Origin: Liopterus haemorrhoidalis
Taxonomy: Eukaryota; Arthropoda; Insecta; Coleoptera; Dytiscidae
Reading direction: 5' to 3'
DNA length: 64,000 nt
Assembly (NCBI GenBank): GCA_963971575.1
Contig: OZ020619.1
Coordinates: forward strand, 28,958,800-29,022,799
Below are positions 23,561-35,235 of this stretch, in pieces. Within the stretch, counting starts at the first letter, position 1; each line of letters begins with the position of its first letter. Position numbers and translations under genes: made by a program. The notes under the pieces are model-generated. The model had not been told where the DNA came from. It made no database searches and saw nothing but the letters and a program-made list of their open reading frames with translations.

Positions 23561-23953
23561 TTGCGCTCCCACCCCACTATACTACTGTACAAACATGAAA
23601 GTATACACATTGGTTTTGTAAAGCACAGGGCTAAATTAAAGGCTCAAACGATGGCTTGACCAGATTTGATCCGTGGCTCTCTATCAGATTTACAAACATT
23701 TTAATTACTTTTTAATCTGCTGGTGGTCATATATGTAATGATTAATTATGTTATGATTAATTAATTTATTATGATTCATCAATGTATATTAATTATTTCT
23801 TGTCGTGCTTCCGGAGCATTTCGAGAAAAATGTAATGCATAAATATCGTGCTTCAACTGTTCTTTGAGAATTTCGGTGATCAACTTGTAATGAGGCACAT
23901 TTTATTGTGATTCGTAACCAGTTCTATCTATTTCTAATCGAACTTATGCTTAA

Positions 23954-24682
23954 GGGTGCGCACAACCGTATAGTTTCTTATACAATACTAACAATCTGAT
24001 GTAAAATAAGTAACAATCTACACATCAAAATAATCAATGAAATTTTTTCAATCTAATAGGATATTTTTAATAGTAAAAAGATCTGTCATGTAATTGTAAA
24101 TAAACAAATTGCATTATACACGCCATCTTGTAAACCATTCGACGTATATTTGTGTAATGCGGCAAAATGTAGCTAAAGCTTCATTCTACAAAATTATTTG
24201 GAGATATTTTGTTCTATTGTGAAAATTACTTATAGTTATTGTACTTGGTAATCTACTCTTGCCGCCATCTCGAATCTGCCGCGGTTCTCAATATAGGTGC
24301 TACGGATAAAAATGATTTATTTTATGTAAAGAATACTTGTATCAAGTGGCATTTCAGTATCATTAAGTATAATATTTTTTGACGAAGGTTCTAGGCTATA
24401 AATAATCGTGTCGAAAAATATTGTGGACGTATTATTTGAACATTTCTACATAAAACTATATATAAAAATATAAAAATTATTTGGCACAAATATATTTAAA
24501 AAATTACATTATTAAGTTATTGAATAATAACATTTTTACAATAATTTTTTCTACAATCAAAAATATCCTATTAGACAGATAAAAATTCTGTGCAAAATTT
24601 GATATATAGATTGTCACTAATTTTATTTCAGATTGTTAGTTTCGTATAAGAAACTAATAATCTCTGGGGGTTGTATGTAGCA
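23954..24682. mobile_element. TTAA-flanked MITE with long inverted ends, copy 1
   Basis: TTAA lies at 23950-23953 and 24683-24686. The left 70 bp (GGTGCGCACAACC, then AGTTTCTTATAC and ACTAACAATCTGA) pairs imperfectly with the right end. A second copy at 47964-48633 is similar throughout and also has TTAA flanks, confirming the boundaries. No coding sequence was seen. The TTAA target suggests piggyBac-type mobilisation. Confidence 0.88.
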
Positions 24683-24686
24683 TTAA

Positions 24687-25199
24687 TTCGACTTGTTCAG
24701 ATTTCAGTACCTTCTCATGAATGTCACGACTGGCAAAAGGTTGAATTTGATTTGCAAAAGGGTAAATTTGATTTGCAAAATGCTAAATTTGACTGTGAAA
24801 GGATGAATTTTGCAAAACCTATAAACCATTGATAACGATCAAAAAGTGATTGGAAAATTAGTTAGTTAAAATTTTGCGTCTAACACAGCCCATCTAATCG
24901 AATAGAGTTTATATTAAAAAGAATTAATTAAACGATAAATAAATAAATAAATAAATACAATCTTATATACACATACTCAATAAAATAAACCTTGCGCGGA
25001 CTAACACAAATAAATAGGATAAATCTTTTCCAAAAAAATTGAACAGATGTAGGGTGACTTTAACAGGCTATAAAGGGGTTAGGTACCAAGTATCGAATAT
25101 CACAGAAAATGATAAAACACATTAAGGTGAAAGACTTGAAACATAAAACAGTCCCATTACCTTCAAGTATAATAAAACAGTAAGTTCGATTCTCTCAGG
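24687..25199. other. unassigned sequence
   Basis: A short run of variants of GATTTGCAAAA(G/T)G occurs at about 24735-24800 (two to four copies). Nothing else was recognised. Confidence 0.45.
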
Positions 25200-25204
25200 A
25201 AGAG

Positions 25205-25830
25205 TAACAGCCTGTCCCAAGATTACGTGAAGCGGCCCTACATGTCCGAGTAGCTGTAAGAAAACCCATCTAACGTGGACCAAAGAACATAAAAAATGGG
25301 CACTTGATGGTTGGAAACAGTTCTATGGACCGACGAGTCCAAATTTGAAGCTTTTGTTTCGATGCGAAGAGTCTTCAGCCGCAGTTCAGCAGGAAAACGG
25401 ACATTTGATCAGTGTTGCTTTCTATGACATAGAGTGATGGTTCTGTAATGATATATGGCTGCTTTGTTGGAGATACACCTGGCAATATTTGCAAAATCCA
25501 AGAAATAATGAAGAAAGTACAGTGCCAAGATCCAATGTTGCCATCTCGACTGCGCATTTTTAGACAAGGTTTCATGTTCCAGCAAGATAATGACCCTAAG
25601 TACTCTTCCTAACTCTTCAGAGATTACTTGAACAAATTATCGGCTGAGGGAGTGCTTAAAGTTATGGTTTGGCTACCACAATCCCCTAATCTGAATCCTG
25701 TAGTACTCTCGTGGGAGGCATTGGACAAACAGGTTAGAGAGTATTCCCCTCTTCTAGTGAACATTTATGGAGCATCTTACAAGAAAAGCGGTGCAAAATT
25801 TCACAGGAAACCTCAACTAAATACTTAAAT
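25205..25830 (+). pseudogene. Tc1-like transposase relic
   Basis: The forward strand keeps LTWTKEHKKWALDGWKQF followed by LWTDESKFEAF (first catalytic D), then GCFVGDTPGNICKIQEIM. FMFQQDNDPKYSS (second D) comes next, then PQSPNLNPVVLSWEALDKQV. In the family the last motif has a glutamate where this copy has valine (NPIE to NPVV), so the third catalytic residue is lost. Stops and frameshifts separate the blocks. No terminal repeats were identified. Confidence 0.85.
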
Positions 25831-26031
25831 AGAATTCCTTAACTTTATGAAACAGTTATTAAAAACAAAAGTGGAGTCACTCATGAATTAAAAATTTAAT
25901 AAGATTATTCTGTAATTTATGAAATTATTTTTTATATGCATAAATATTATTATTAAAGAATATAAGGAACTGAAACCATAAAACTTAGTTTACATAGGTA
26001 CATAACTTAGTGCATAGTATATTAAGACTAA

Positions 26032-26242
26032 AGCCGCATTCAGAGCTCTTTAAATTAACACGTTGTGTTTCTATGAATTGTTCTAACGAGAGCAGTTAGT
26101 ATGATCGGACAAGCTCGTACTATATCGCTCAACAGTAGTATAGCAACGACAAAGCACGAGCATGTCCGATTATACCAATTGTCCTCGTTAAAACAATCCA
26201 TAGAAACACAACGTGTTAATTTAAAGAGCTCTGAATGCGGCT
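26032..26242. mobile_element. PIF/Harbinger-type MITE, near-palindromic
   Basis: The inverted arms start AGCCGCATTCAGAGCTC and extend for about 45 bp with very few mismatches; the middle also pairs (CGGACAAGCTCGTA with AGCACGAGCATGTCCG). TAA flanks both sides (26029-26031, 26243-26245). Confidence 0.88.
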
Positions 26243-26282
26243 TAAGAGGTTCAGATATTCTGTTCTGAACATCTGTTTATAA

Positions 26283-26493
26283 TAGGGTGACCATTTTCTT
26301 AAGAAGGCAATGCGGGACGGAGCAAAAAAAAGGTCCTCATCTCCCAAATCCAAGTGAAGAGCAAAAAAAGGTCTTCACCTCCCAAATCCAAGTGAAGAGC
26401 AAAAAAAAGGTCCTCATCTCCCAAATCTAAATGCGGGACAAAATGTTAAAATGCGGGACAGTCCCGCAAAATACGGGACGAATGGTCACCCTA
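26283..26493. mobile_element. hAT-type MITE, TAGGGTGACCAT ends, with minisatellite
   Basis: TAGGGTGACCATT and AATGGTCACCCTA are the ends. Perfect octamers GTTTATAA flank it at 26275-26282 and 26494-26501. The middle (about 26312-26440) holds nearly three tandem copies of a ~38-bp unit with a run of As, AGGTCCTCA and CTCCCAAATCCAAGTGA. The same unit occurs in elements at 42189, 45636 and 60094. Confidence 0.93.
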
Positions 26494-26801
26494 GTTTATA
26501 ATAAACAGAACAAAGAGACTACTGTCATTTTTATGTTGTGGATCTATAACATAAAACGAAACTTAAAGCCTGGTTTATAATAGCTACATAACATAACGCA
26601 TGGCATATAATATAGCATGTCTCCGCAGCACAACGTACCAGCCCTAACTAAGGTGTTTATAATAGAACCAGCGCAGCTCTTCTTGATTTGTCATACAATA
26701 TTGGATTATTTTCCATTAATTCAACCAACCTCGCTTCTTTTTCCATTTTTAATAAGTTGTAAACACAATAATAACAAACAGAATATACAGAAACTTATGA
26801 C

Positions 26802-27619
26802 CAGGGCTTCGAACTGTTATTTTTTTCGTCTCGGTTTTCGTTCCGGTTCAATTAAAAAAATAAATATCGGTTCGATACGGTTTTCGTTCCGGCAAAAATG
26901 ACCGTTTTGACTATTTTTAGCATGATCTCTGTCGGTCTGTCTGTCCGTCCGTCCATCCGTCTGTCCGTCTATTGTCTGTGTACACGTGCAGAGCAAATTC
27001 AGCTAAAAGGATTTTTATGAAACTGCATATTTAAGCTTTTGACATCAATGGCACGAGTTGATCAACTTTTGGTAAAAATCGATTGACTAAAAATGGGAGT
27101 TTACTCGTGTCGATTTTAAGATTTTTGCGAATATTTAGCAACAGAAATATATTTCGAAAAAATTTATTTAACAAAAGTTGCTATAAATGCAATAACTAAT
27201 AACTTTAATTTGATATGGTTTTTGATAAAACGAAAAATTTAGAAAAATATTTGTAAATTTTTTTCATTCTTATACGTTTCCATTGTCATGATAAATAACA
27301 TCTCTGTTAGAAAATATTAGGCCAAGTTATTTCTACTCTGCTGCTAGAATGTATTTTATACAAATACTTTGGTACTGATGGCGGTCGGTCCTGTGGTGGT
27401 CACAGCTGATTTTTTTACTTATCAGTTTAAAAAAATACATTTTTTTTCTGCTCATCAGTTTAAAAATTAATCTTCAATAAAATTTATTTTATATTCACTC
27501 CCATAAACATTATTTGAACCGAAATAAACCGATATTTTTTTTCGGTTCAGCTCCGGTTTTCGTTCCAACAAAAATAACGTTTTTTTCGGTTTTCGGTTCA
27601 GTTCCGGTTCGAAGCCCTG
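26802..27619. mobile_element. hAT-type element with nested family B copy
   Basis: The ends CAGGGCTTCGAACTG and CGGTTCGAAGCCCTG are flanked by perfect octamers CTTATGAC (26794-26801, 27620-27627). The interior outside the nested element is rich in CGGTTTTCGTTCCGG-like motifs. Confidence 0.94.
26903..27409 (+). mobile_element. Family B element, copy 2, 5'-truncated
   Basis: It begins within the 5' block at CGTTTTGACTATTTTTAGC, lacking the first ~110 bp that copies 1, 4 and 5 have. It then has a short TCTG/TCCG tract and ends GGCGGTCGGTCCTGTGG...CAGCTGA at 27409, followed by T. Confidence 0.75.
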
Positions 27620-27862
27620 CTTATGACAATTGTCAAGCACGGCGCATGCTCGCCACTCTCATCTTTGATTGGCTACGCATAGCCTCCACAAACATGAATG
27701 TTCAATTTGGTGAATTTTTATGTTATGGAGCTGTGCGTCTGTGTTATGCGGTCGTATTATAAACAGGACAACGATAGTACTATGTTTCAACTTTTAAGTT
27801 ATGGAGCCATGCTATGTATATGCTATGCGTTATGTTATGAGTCTATTATAAACCTGGTTTAA

Positions 27863-28967
27863 GACTTTAATTGTTCCATTTTACAAATATACTTTAAATA
27901 ATACTAAATTCGTAGGCTGGATCCGCCATTAAGAATTACGGTAGAGTACTACGGCTCAGTGGTACTAATGTGGGACGTTTATAGGTAATTTAACTCGAAA
28001 TTAAAAACAATAAAAAACAATAGAAACAATTGTAATAGTAATATAAATTTTATTGCAATATACAACTTTAAAATAACAAAAAATGACTTATTTATAATTC
28101 AAAAATTAGTACGCAAAATAAATGTTAGTACTTTAGGCTTGCTTACTAATCTAAAAATTATCATATTTTATACATAATATGCAATTATATCCATGAGGCC
28201 TATACAAGATGCTCTGTTTAATTATTCATATTGTTTTGAATAAAACATTTTTGTTTGCCTTCCAACTTTTTTATTTATAATTTGACAATGAAATACAATT
28301 AACAGTGACAAAATATTCACTCAATTTCTCTAAAAAGAAACTCAAATAACATCCTTGGAACCGGAATATATATCAAAAATATCATTCGACCTAGAAATAT
28401 TTTTGGAGCGTAACAAAAACGCAAATCAATATTAAATATTTAATACTAACTTTCGTAAAATATATAAAAATAAATAATTCACACTTTTTAACATTGAAAT
28501 TTTAATTATAAGGAAAGGTAAGTATTGTAATGTTTATACAAAATTTCAATTACGAGTTCTTAATAGCAGAACTAATCTTTTCATACGAGTCAAATAAATA
28601 TTTTATCTACAGCTATATAGTTTTATCATTAGAAAAATAGTTAGTTTAAATTAAAAACACACAATTTCTGAGCGTCAATTGTAAAACTTCAAAACTGACG
28701 TCATTAAAATGGCGTCATAAAGACAGTTTACCAAACTACAACAATATTTAAAATACTATTTATTGTTTTATTTATTCTAACTTATAAATAATATTCTAAA
28801 TATAAAGATGGGCTATATGTGAAGCGTCAATAGTCATCGTTGTTGAACGCCAAACATTTCAACTAATTAACAAACTTGCAGTGTATAAAACGTTCATTAT
28901 TCACGGACAAGCACGCATGTGCATTTATACACGGAGTGCAATATGAGCAGCTTTATGAATTTACAGT
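27863..28967. other. unassigned AT-rich sequence
   Basis: No domain or element end was recognised over 1.1 kb. A GACGTCATT/GGCGTCAT pair at about 28697-28716 is short and not diagnostic. Confidence 0.45.
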
Positions 28968-28969
28968 TA

Positions 28970-29368
28970 TACTCTATCTCCGAAAGGCTGATAGTAGGTA
29001 ATAAAATTTATTATTTGTAAAAAGTTATTGTTTTATCACACAGAAGCGGCAAAACAAAAACGACAAAATATGAATAGTTCTAAACGAAATATTGTTAAAA
29101 CCAACCGAGTGTGCCGCACATATTATATGGGAATATGAACTAGGGTTAAACACAATAGACCATAAAAATTTAACCCTAAAATTTTGAGGAAAAATATGGT
29201 CACAGGGGTGTGTTTAATGATATGATAAATATGGTCACAGGCGTGCGTTTAATAAAATGATAAATATAGAAATACACAAAACCAATTTAAACGTGTTTAA
29301 AATGCGCACGCCACTGGTAACTGCCTGACAAAATAATTTATTACTATCAGCCTTTCTGAGATAGAGTA
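28970..29368. mobile_element. TA-flanked MITE, TACTCTATCTC ends, copy 1
   Basis: The ends TACTCTATCTCCGAAAGG and CCTTTCTGAGATAGAGTA extend to GCTGATAGTA (about 28 bp, one mismatch), with TA at both sides (28968-28969, 29369-29370). A ~40-bp internal direct repeat with AAATATGGTCACAGG occurs at about 29191 and 29227. A second copy starts at 63858 and runs off the window. Confidence 0.83.
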
Positions 29369-29374
29369 TAGACA

Positions 29375-29880
29375 CATTAAACATTTTTTATTTGGTGGTC
29401 GTAGATCAAGATATTTCTCAAAAAACTAATCTGATCAAAAATTCCTATTGAACTATTCCGGTTCCCATCAATGTACATGTGTACAACCCCTAGACTTAAA
29501 AAAAAACTTAATTACTATTTTTCTGTGACTATTTCTTTCTTCAAAAATATTTTTATTTTGTTGTAATTCAGCCAGTGTAACTCACTATATTTTAAGACTA
29601 TGATTTTTCAAAAAAAAAAAATCGATTATATTGCTTTGTAGCAAAAAGATTTATCTTTGCTGTCCAGATATTATTCATTAATAAAAGAAGCCTTTTAGTT
29701 TCCAAAAAACAGGGACAAAACTGTAAACCAGCCGGGACATCGGGACAAGGTCTCAATATGGGGACTATTCCGGTCAAAACGGAACGTATGGTAACCCTAC
29801 CTATAGGAAATAGGGTGGGGGACGAAAGTTGACCTATCTTTGGCGAAATTCACGTATTAAAAAGTATCATTTGATACCCC
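29375..29880. other. family A body scrap and a hAT-like end
   Basis: The sequence at about 29424-29480 (CTGATCAAAAATTCCTATTG, then CTATTCCGGTTCCC) matches the body of family A. At 29780-29799 CGTATGGTAACCCTA resembles the right end of the TAGGGTKACCAT hAT class, but no left partner was found. Confidence 0.55.
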
Positions 29881-29896
29881 AATGAAAATTAAAAAA

Positions 29897-30673
29897 TCAG
29901 CTGTGGCAACCACAAGACCGACCGCCATCACAAAGTACTTGTATAAAATAAATTCTAGCAGCAGAGTAGAAATAACTTGGCCCAATATTTTCTAACAGAG
30001 ATATTATTTATCATGACCATGGAAACGTTACATATAGGTATGAAAAAATAGATTTCGAAAAAATTTTCAAAAATTTATCGTTTCAAAAATTTTTCTAAAT
30101 TTTTCGTTTGTATAAATGTCTCAAATAAAAGTTGTTAGTTATTGCTTTTATAGCAACTTTTGTTAAATACATTTTTTCGAAATATTTTTCTGTTGTTAAA
30201 TATTGGCAAAAATCTTAAAATCGACACGAGTAAACTCCTATTTCTAGTTAAACGATTTTTACCAAAAGTTGATTAACTCGTGTCATTGATGTCAAAAGCT
30301 TAAATATGAAGTTTCATAAAAATCCTTTTAGCCGAATTTGCTCTGCACGTGTACACAGACAGACCGACAGACGGACGGACATCATGCTAAATATAGTCAA
30401 AACGTTATGTAGGGACCTCAATTCGTGGAGATCCATCGAAATCTCGAAATGTCAAAATCGGTATGATCACAATAATACCTCCCTTATATATGTTGGCGGT
30501 CGGTAAAAATATATATGACAGTCAGAGAGACAGACAGACCGACAGACATCATGCTAAATATAGTCAAAACGTTATGTAGGGACCTCAATTCGTGGAGATC
30601 CATCCAAATCTCGAAATGTCAAAATCGGTATGATCACAATACCTCCCTTATATATGTTGGCGGTCGGTAAAAA
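29897..30673 (-). mobile_element. Family B element, copy 3, with duplicated 5' block
   Basis: The 3' end is TCAGCTGTGG at 29897 (plus-strand view). The microsatellite is very short. The 5' block from CAGACATCATGC to GGTCGGTAAAAA occurs twice in tandem (to 30509 and again to 30673), joined through a GACAGACAGACCGACAG tract. Unequal exchange or slippage between the tetranucleotide repeats would explain this. Confidence 0.8.
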
Positions 30674-30679
30674 TATATT

Positions 30680-30905
30680 TGTAGATATTTTTCATTAAAT
30701 ACATATTTGTTTATATATTTCCTTTATTTGGGTCAATGAGTTGTACAAGCATGACAAATTTCGATGTCCAGCCGATTGGCCACAATTTCTATCGAACAGA
30801 CAGACACATAAGTGACCAGTGGCGCATCCAGGAAGTTTTGTTGGGGGGGGGCAAAGATGGTATAATGTTCTTTTTTGTCATACCTACAACAATTTACAAA
30901 ACCGT
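30680..30905 (-). mobile_element. Family A fragment with hAT-end insertion
   Basis: The block TGAGTTGTACAAGCATGACAAATTTC to CGAACAGACAGACACA matches family A next to its microsatellite. At about 30820 a sequence CAGTGGCGCATCCAGGA with a G-run interrupts it, the start of a hAT-type element. The terminal TCATACCTACAA follows at about 30878. Confidence 0.6.
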
Positions 30906-32229
30906 AAACTGCCCCAGATATTTAATATGCGGGCGTTACGTTAACAATTTACAAAAGATACCTACGAGTCCTGAAATATTTAAAAATTCACATTTCTTAT
31001 TTTGGACCATCATTATTTATTCTATTCATATGATATAATTTGAATATGAAATATTTTTAAAATGAAAGTAAACAATTGTAGATAGCTGTGCATATTAACT
31101 AAGCATAAAATAATGTATTCAATATTATGTGATAAATATATTAAAATTAATTTTATTGTATTTTGTACAATCTCTTTCACTCGAGCGAGTAGAAAGTGCA
31201 CATGATGCTCTGTATATCATATTATGTACGTAATGCTATCTACATTGAGTTTCAAAACTCATGTTGAGTTTCTATTTTAATACAAAATACTGTTGACACT
31301 TGCACATTACCAGACAATAAGATCGTGGATAAGTTTTCGTAGAATTGACGTAAAATATGGTTCACAGAATTATCAATTCATTAATGACACGTTTTATGGG
31401 AGTTTCTGCAGCAGTTTGATAGACTGATAATACGCCCCTTTCTGTTTTGTATTCAGTTCTAAGGTATCGATAATTCTGTCAATTATTTTGTTTGTCACAG
31501 AATTTTATACATTAATATCTGATATACTCGTACGGTTTTTTCCTGTAAATATTTTTGTTGTTATGCTGCGTTCACAATCTCGAAAAGTTAATTAACGTGA
31601 AATTAGTACTTAACATTAAATTTGTACGTAGAAATTAAGTAGTGTTCACAATGTAAATTAAGAAATTAAGACACTGACAGAAATTTCTATCGATTTCTAC
31701 TTTATCGATCGATATTTGACAACTGTTTATATTTGCTAAAGAGGTTTTGAGTGTATTCATAGTTTTGAAAAGAATTAAAATTAATTTTAGTTGACAGATG
31801 ACGGTTATTTAAAGCATATGGTTCAATGGGAGAGAACTATAGCAATAAAATTTCCATTTTTGAATAGAGCCAAATCATTTGTTCACAGACAAAGCTAAAA
31901 ATGCTAGAGAAAGAGATTCAATTTGTTTCATTTCCAGTCTTCCATCTAGTGGTGGGACGTCTAAAGCGCGCGCGTCTGTACAAAGGGACATACGTTGAAG
32001 TTACCATAATATAATATAACAAAAAAAGACAAAAACTATGAACGTACGTTACAGTAAGAAACAGACATACGTTCTTGACATCTTACATAAAACTGTGTGA
32101 AATAGATATACATTTCTTTATCGGTTCTCAATCGATCAATCTGTCAAGTAAAATCTCCTTTACTATATCACTAAAAAATCACATGAGAATACAGATTTCC
32201 CAGTAACCATTTTTTATTTACGACCAAAA
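30906..32229. other. unassigned AT-rich sequence
   Basis: No domain recognised. GCTGCGTTCACAATC near 31565 looks like one end of a MITE, and GTGTTCACAATGTAAATTAAG repeats nearby, but no second boundary was found. Confidence 0.4.
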
Positions 32230-32850
32230 ACAATTCGAAACTACAAAACCGATTTTAATAATTCTTTTAATTCTGGTTAGTGTGTAAATCGAGTACCAAG
32301 TTTGCAACAGAAGAAATTCATACCGACACTGATAGTTTCAAAAAATGCGTTAAATATAAAGCGTAAAGATGAATTTTATATTAGCCGCGCGCACAAATAT
32401 CGTTAATCTTTGGAACTACTGAAAAGATTTTAAAAACTCGTATATAAATCGTATACCAACCTTGCCTCTCACGAAACTTATGTTGTCGCTGATAATTTCA
32501 AGAAAATTCGTTAGATTTGAGCGAAAAACATGAATTTCGATACATCTGCGTGCACAAATTTCATTGTAATTTGGAATTACTAAACCTATTTTAATAAAAC
32601 ATAGCCTAAAATCTGAACAGATGTAGCTACAGATAGAAAGAAACCGCATATATTATAAATTGGACTAGTTGTTCTTGAGTACTGTGTTAAATATAAAATG
32701 AAAATATGGATTTTGTACGCTCGCACAAATATTATTATATCTTTGGAACTACTGAAACGGTTTTAATAAAACAGCCCAAAAACCTGACCCGATGATGTAG
32801 GTACGGATAGAAAAAAACCGCATGAAAATCAGATCAGTAATTATCGACCT
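32230..32850 (+). repeat. degenerate ~170-bp tandem repeat, about 3.5 units
   Basis: The core GGAACTACTGAAACGGTTTT, with variants, recurs at about 32245, 32411, 32571 and 32744. Spacing is 160-173 bp, and each core is preceded by CGCACAAAT. Units are well diverged. No coding meaning was found. Confidence 0.7.
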
Positions 32851-32852
32851 AA

Positions 32853-33104
32853 GAACGACCAAGGAAAAAGAAAATTAGAGACGACGCTGTACTGCGAAGA
32901 ACAAATTTAGCAGATTGGAATCTAAATGCTACAGATTTAATAAAACCTTGTTCTGAAGCTACTCATGTAAGTGTTTGGACATCTATAGTAAGAAAAACGC
33001 TCCAGAAATTATGTCTTCGAGGATGCCGAGCGCGAAAGAAATCACTACCCTTAAAGAAGCAACGTTTAAATCGTTTACGTTGGGCAAGAGAGCATCAAAA
33101 TTAA
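32853..33104 (+). pseudogene. Tc1-like transposase N-terminal fragment
   Basis: An open stretch reads ERPRKKKIRDDAVLRRTNLA, then DWNLNATDLIKPCSEATHVS, ending GCRARKKSLPLKKQRLNR and LRWAREHQN before a stop. This is the second helix-turn-helix of a Tc1 transposase, including the GRPR-like AT hook and the typical RLNRLRWAREHQ before the catalytic domain. No catalytic region follows. Confidence 0.72.
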
Positions 33105-33454
33105 CCTGAAGATTGATTGCAGAGAGCTATAGCTCTAATTTCCCTACTAGATTTTCCTTCTTTATTATGAAAATGATTGAATACCATGTTTCGTCTCACA
33201 GTTTGTTCTTGACTTTTATTTGATAACCTGTTGATATTCAAAATATTAAATGAAGCAACTTAAATTGCAAAAAAAATATATGGTAAGTTTTGAAATGCAG
33301 TACATCGCTCATAATTAGTTTTAAATAGATAGTAAATGATATTAATGTCGAAACCGAAACCTTTCTTAAAACTAGACCGCAACTTTCTGGAAATGTAATT
33401 AGGATTAATAGTATTGATGTAATAAACAAAATATTCGCGAAGTATGCTCAAGGC

Positions 33455-34115
33455 CGAGTATCACACAAGAACTGAAATATAGACGGTTACAGTGGATAGA
33501 ACACGTGTTGAGAATGAGGGAGGACAGGATGGTTAGGAGGATATGGGAGAGCAGATTAAATACCTTTCGTCTAATTGAAAAACCAGGCAAGAGACGGAGA
33601 GATCAGCAACCTACGGTTGAAATTTGACAAACATATACAGTTCTTTGATTTACATTTAGAAAAATTCAAACTTTTTTATTGAACTTGTATAAAATGTAAC
33701 TAAATGCGCACTGCTAAACTCCCTAGTCTTCTGTTCTCTAATACGCCTCTGAAACATGGATCAGAACTGCAGATAAGCGTCGCAAAGACGCATTTGAAAT
33801 GTGGTGTTGGCACCGCATGCTACAAATACCATAGACAGATAAGCGTACAAACATATCAGTTCCTGGAGAAATTAATCCTACCCATCGTCTTTGAAGTCAA
33901 ACCTCTGCACACATAATGAAATTCTTTAGGCCCGCCACAATATTTTGGAGAAACATCGTAATGGGGAAACCAGACCAGCGCCGCCGCGGTAGACTAGGAG
34001 ATCTTATACACAACCTCACAGGTACGAGACTCGTGACAGCTGTTAGAGATGCCGAAGATTGAGCCACTTGGCAAAGGGTGGTCCGAAGAGTATTAAACGA
34101 AGATGACGCATAATC
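33455..34115 (+). pseudogene. LINE C-terminal relics
   Basis: Two blocks resemble the tail of non-LTR reverse transcriptases. At 33481-33600 the reading is RLQWIEHVLRMREDRMVRRI with a downstream GKRRRD motif. At about 33755-33835 it is ETWIRTADKRRKDAFEMWCW and HRMLQIP, followed by TDKRTN. At about 33960-34110 it is MGKPDQRRRGRLGDLIHNL and DAEDWATWQRVVRRVL. They are frame-shifted and out of the usual order, so at least two copies may be involved. Confidence 0.75.
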
Positions 34116-34176
34116 ATGTGATCACTACACATCGTTCGCAATGTTAGATTAAGAAAAAGAATAAATTGTACATGTA

Positions 34177-34446
34177 TGGAAAACCCCAACATAAAAAACG
34201 TAAAACGATTAAATGGCTCAAAACCTATTTAAGCCAGTCGTCATATATATTATTTTGAAGTTTGCAACGGAACCGCATTTGATTTGAGGTAAAGTTCCCG
34301 AAATAAAATATTTTTTTAATCAGAATATTTCAGTAGATCTGCCTGTTGGATCTGCTCCTGGTGTGGACTAATATATATGACTGACTTAAACAGTTATTAA
34401 TCCCCTTAATCGTTTTACGATTCTTCACTTATGTTGGGGTTTTCTC
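34177..34446. mobile_element. TA-flanked MITE
   Basis: The ends TGGAAAACCCCAACATAA and TTATGTTGGGGTTTTCTC are inverted, with further pairing CGTAAAACGATTAA/TTAATCGTTTTACG. TA lies at 34175-34176 and 34447-34448. It is 270 bp and non-coding. Confidence 0.83.
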
Positions 34447-35084
34447 TACCTTTGGGGCTAGAGAAAATGTCTATTCTGCTGCTACATTTTCGACAAACAC
34501 TGCCGCTATATTTTGATTTCGGACACGGAAATGAACGAATAACTAAAGTAAATAATGACGTCATGGATCAACAATTCAAAATTGTGAAAACATGTATGCT
34601 TCCTAAATTAGGCGTTACCTTAAATAATAAGAAATTATTCATACTGCCTTTATACGTGGGAGAAAAATTGTTTTATAAGACGATAAAAAGATTATGTTAA
34701 AATCATTTCGTTACAAATTTATTTAAAAATCCATTATTCTATTAAAAACATAATTATTAATTATCTACTGTTTATAAAGCCATTCATTATCACGTCTTCT
34801 TTCCACCTGTTCCAATATTTCCGTCAGCATCACTGTCAGTCTTAATAAACTTGTCTATTTTTATCATCCATTTAGGTTACACCTTCTTTCATCGCGTCTT
34901 TTCAATAAAATTGATGTTTATCTAGCACTTTTCACTTAAAAAGAATGTGGAATTAGTTTATTATTTTCTCGGATTATTTTTGTATTGACACACTTCGATT
35001 TGGTGAGTATGAATTGTTTGCTTGTACATATTTGAGTAACTGTGAAATTGATGACAATTAATTTAAAGATGGTAATTTAGAATT
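34447..35084. other. unassigned; 89-codon frame
   Basis: The plus frame 34431-34700 (89 codons) starts inside the MITE end and has no recognisable motif. Nothing else was identified. Confidence 0.45.
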
Positions 35085-35235
35085 TATGTAGATATACGAA
35101 GTTTGATCGAAAAATACGAGGAATAGCGTCATAAAATATTATTAATAACAAATTGTTTAACATTTAAATAATCATCTTCGAAATATTGCCCTGCGGCTAC
35201 ACATCGTTGCCAGCGTCATTGCCACTTCTATAGGC
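35085..35235 (-). pseudogene. mariner-like transposase C-terminal scrap
   Basis: On the minus strand RWQRCVAAGQYFEDDYLNVK resembles the conserved end of mariner transposases (RW-x2-C-I, then G-x-YFE-D). RYSSYFSIKLR follows after a stop. Only the last ~50 codons remain. Confidence 0.55.

Larger units (their letters stand above)
21544..23587 (-). mobile_element. hAT element, KIAA1586-like, with a nested hAT
   Basis: The ends are CAGTGGTGTAGTGC and ACTATACTACTG. Perfect octamers TACAAACA flank it at 21536-21543 and 23588-23595. A second hAT (21620-22839) is inserted near the left end; without it the element is about 816 bp. The right part carries a minus-strand transposase C terminus. A short related element lies at 41605-42010. 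Confidence 0.93.
26567..27859. mobile_element. PIF/Harbinger-type MITE containing a hAT
   Basis: The ends AGCCTGGTTTATAATAG and CTATTATAAACCTGGTT continue into a shared CATAACATAACGCAT. TAA flanks both sides (26564-26566, 27860-27862). A hAT (26802-27619) is inserted; without it the element is about 467 bp. The inner sequence again contains TTATAATA and GTTATG motifs in inverted pairs. Confidence 0.83.

Noticed and set aside
34431..34700. 89-codon frame as a host gene
   Set aside because: No motif, starts inside a MITE end, and has ordinary AT-rich composition.
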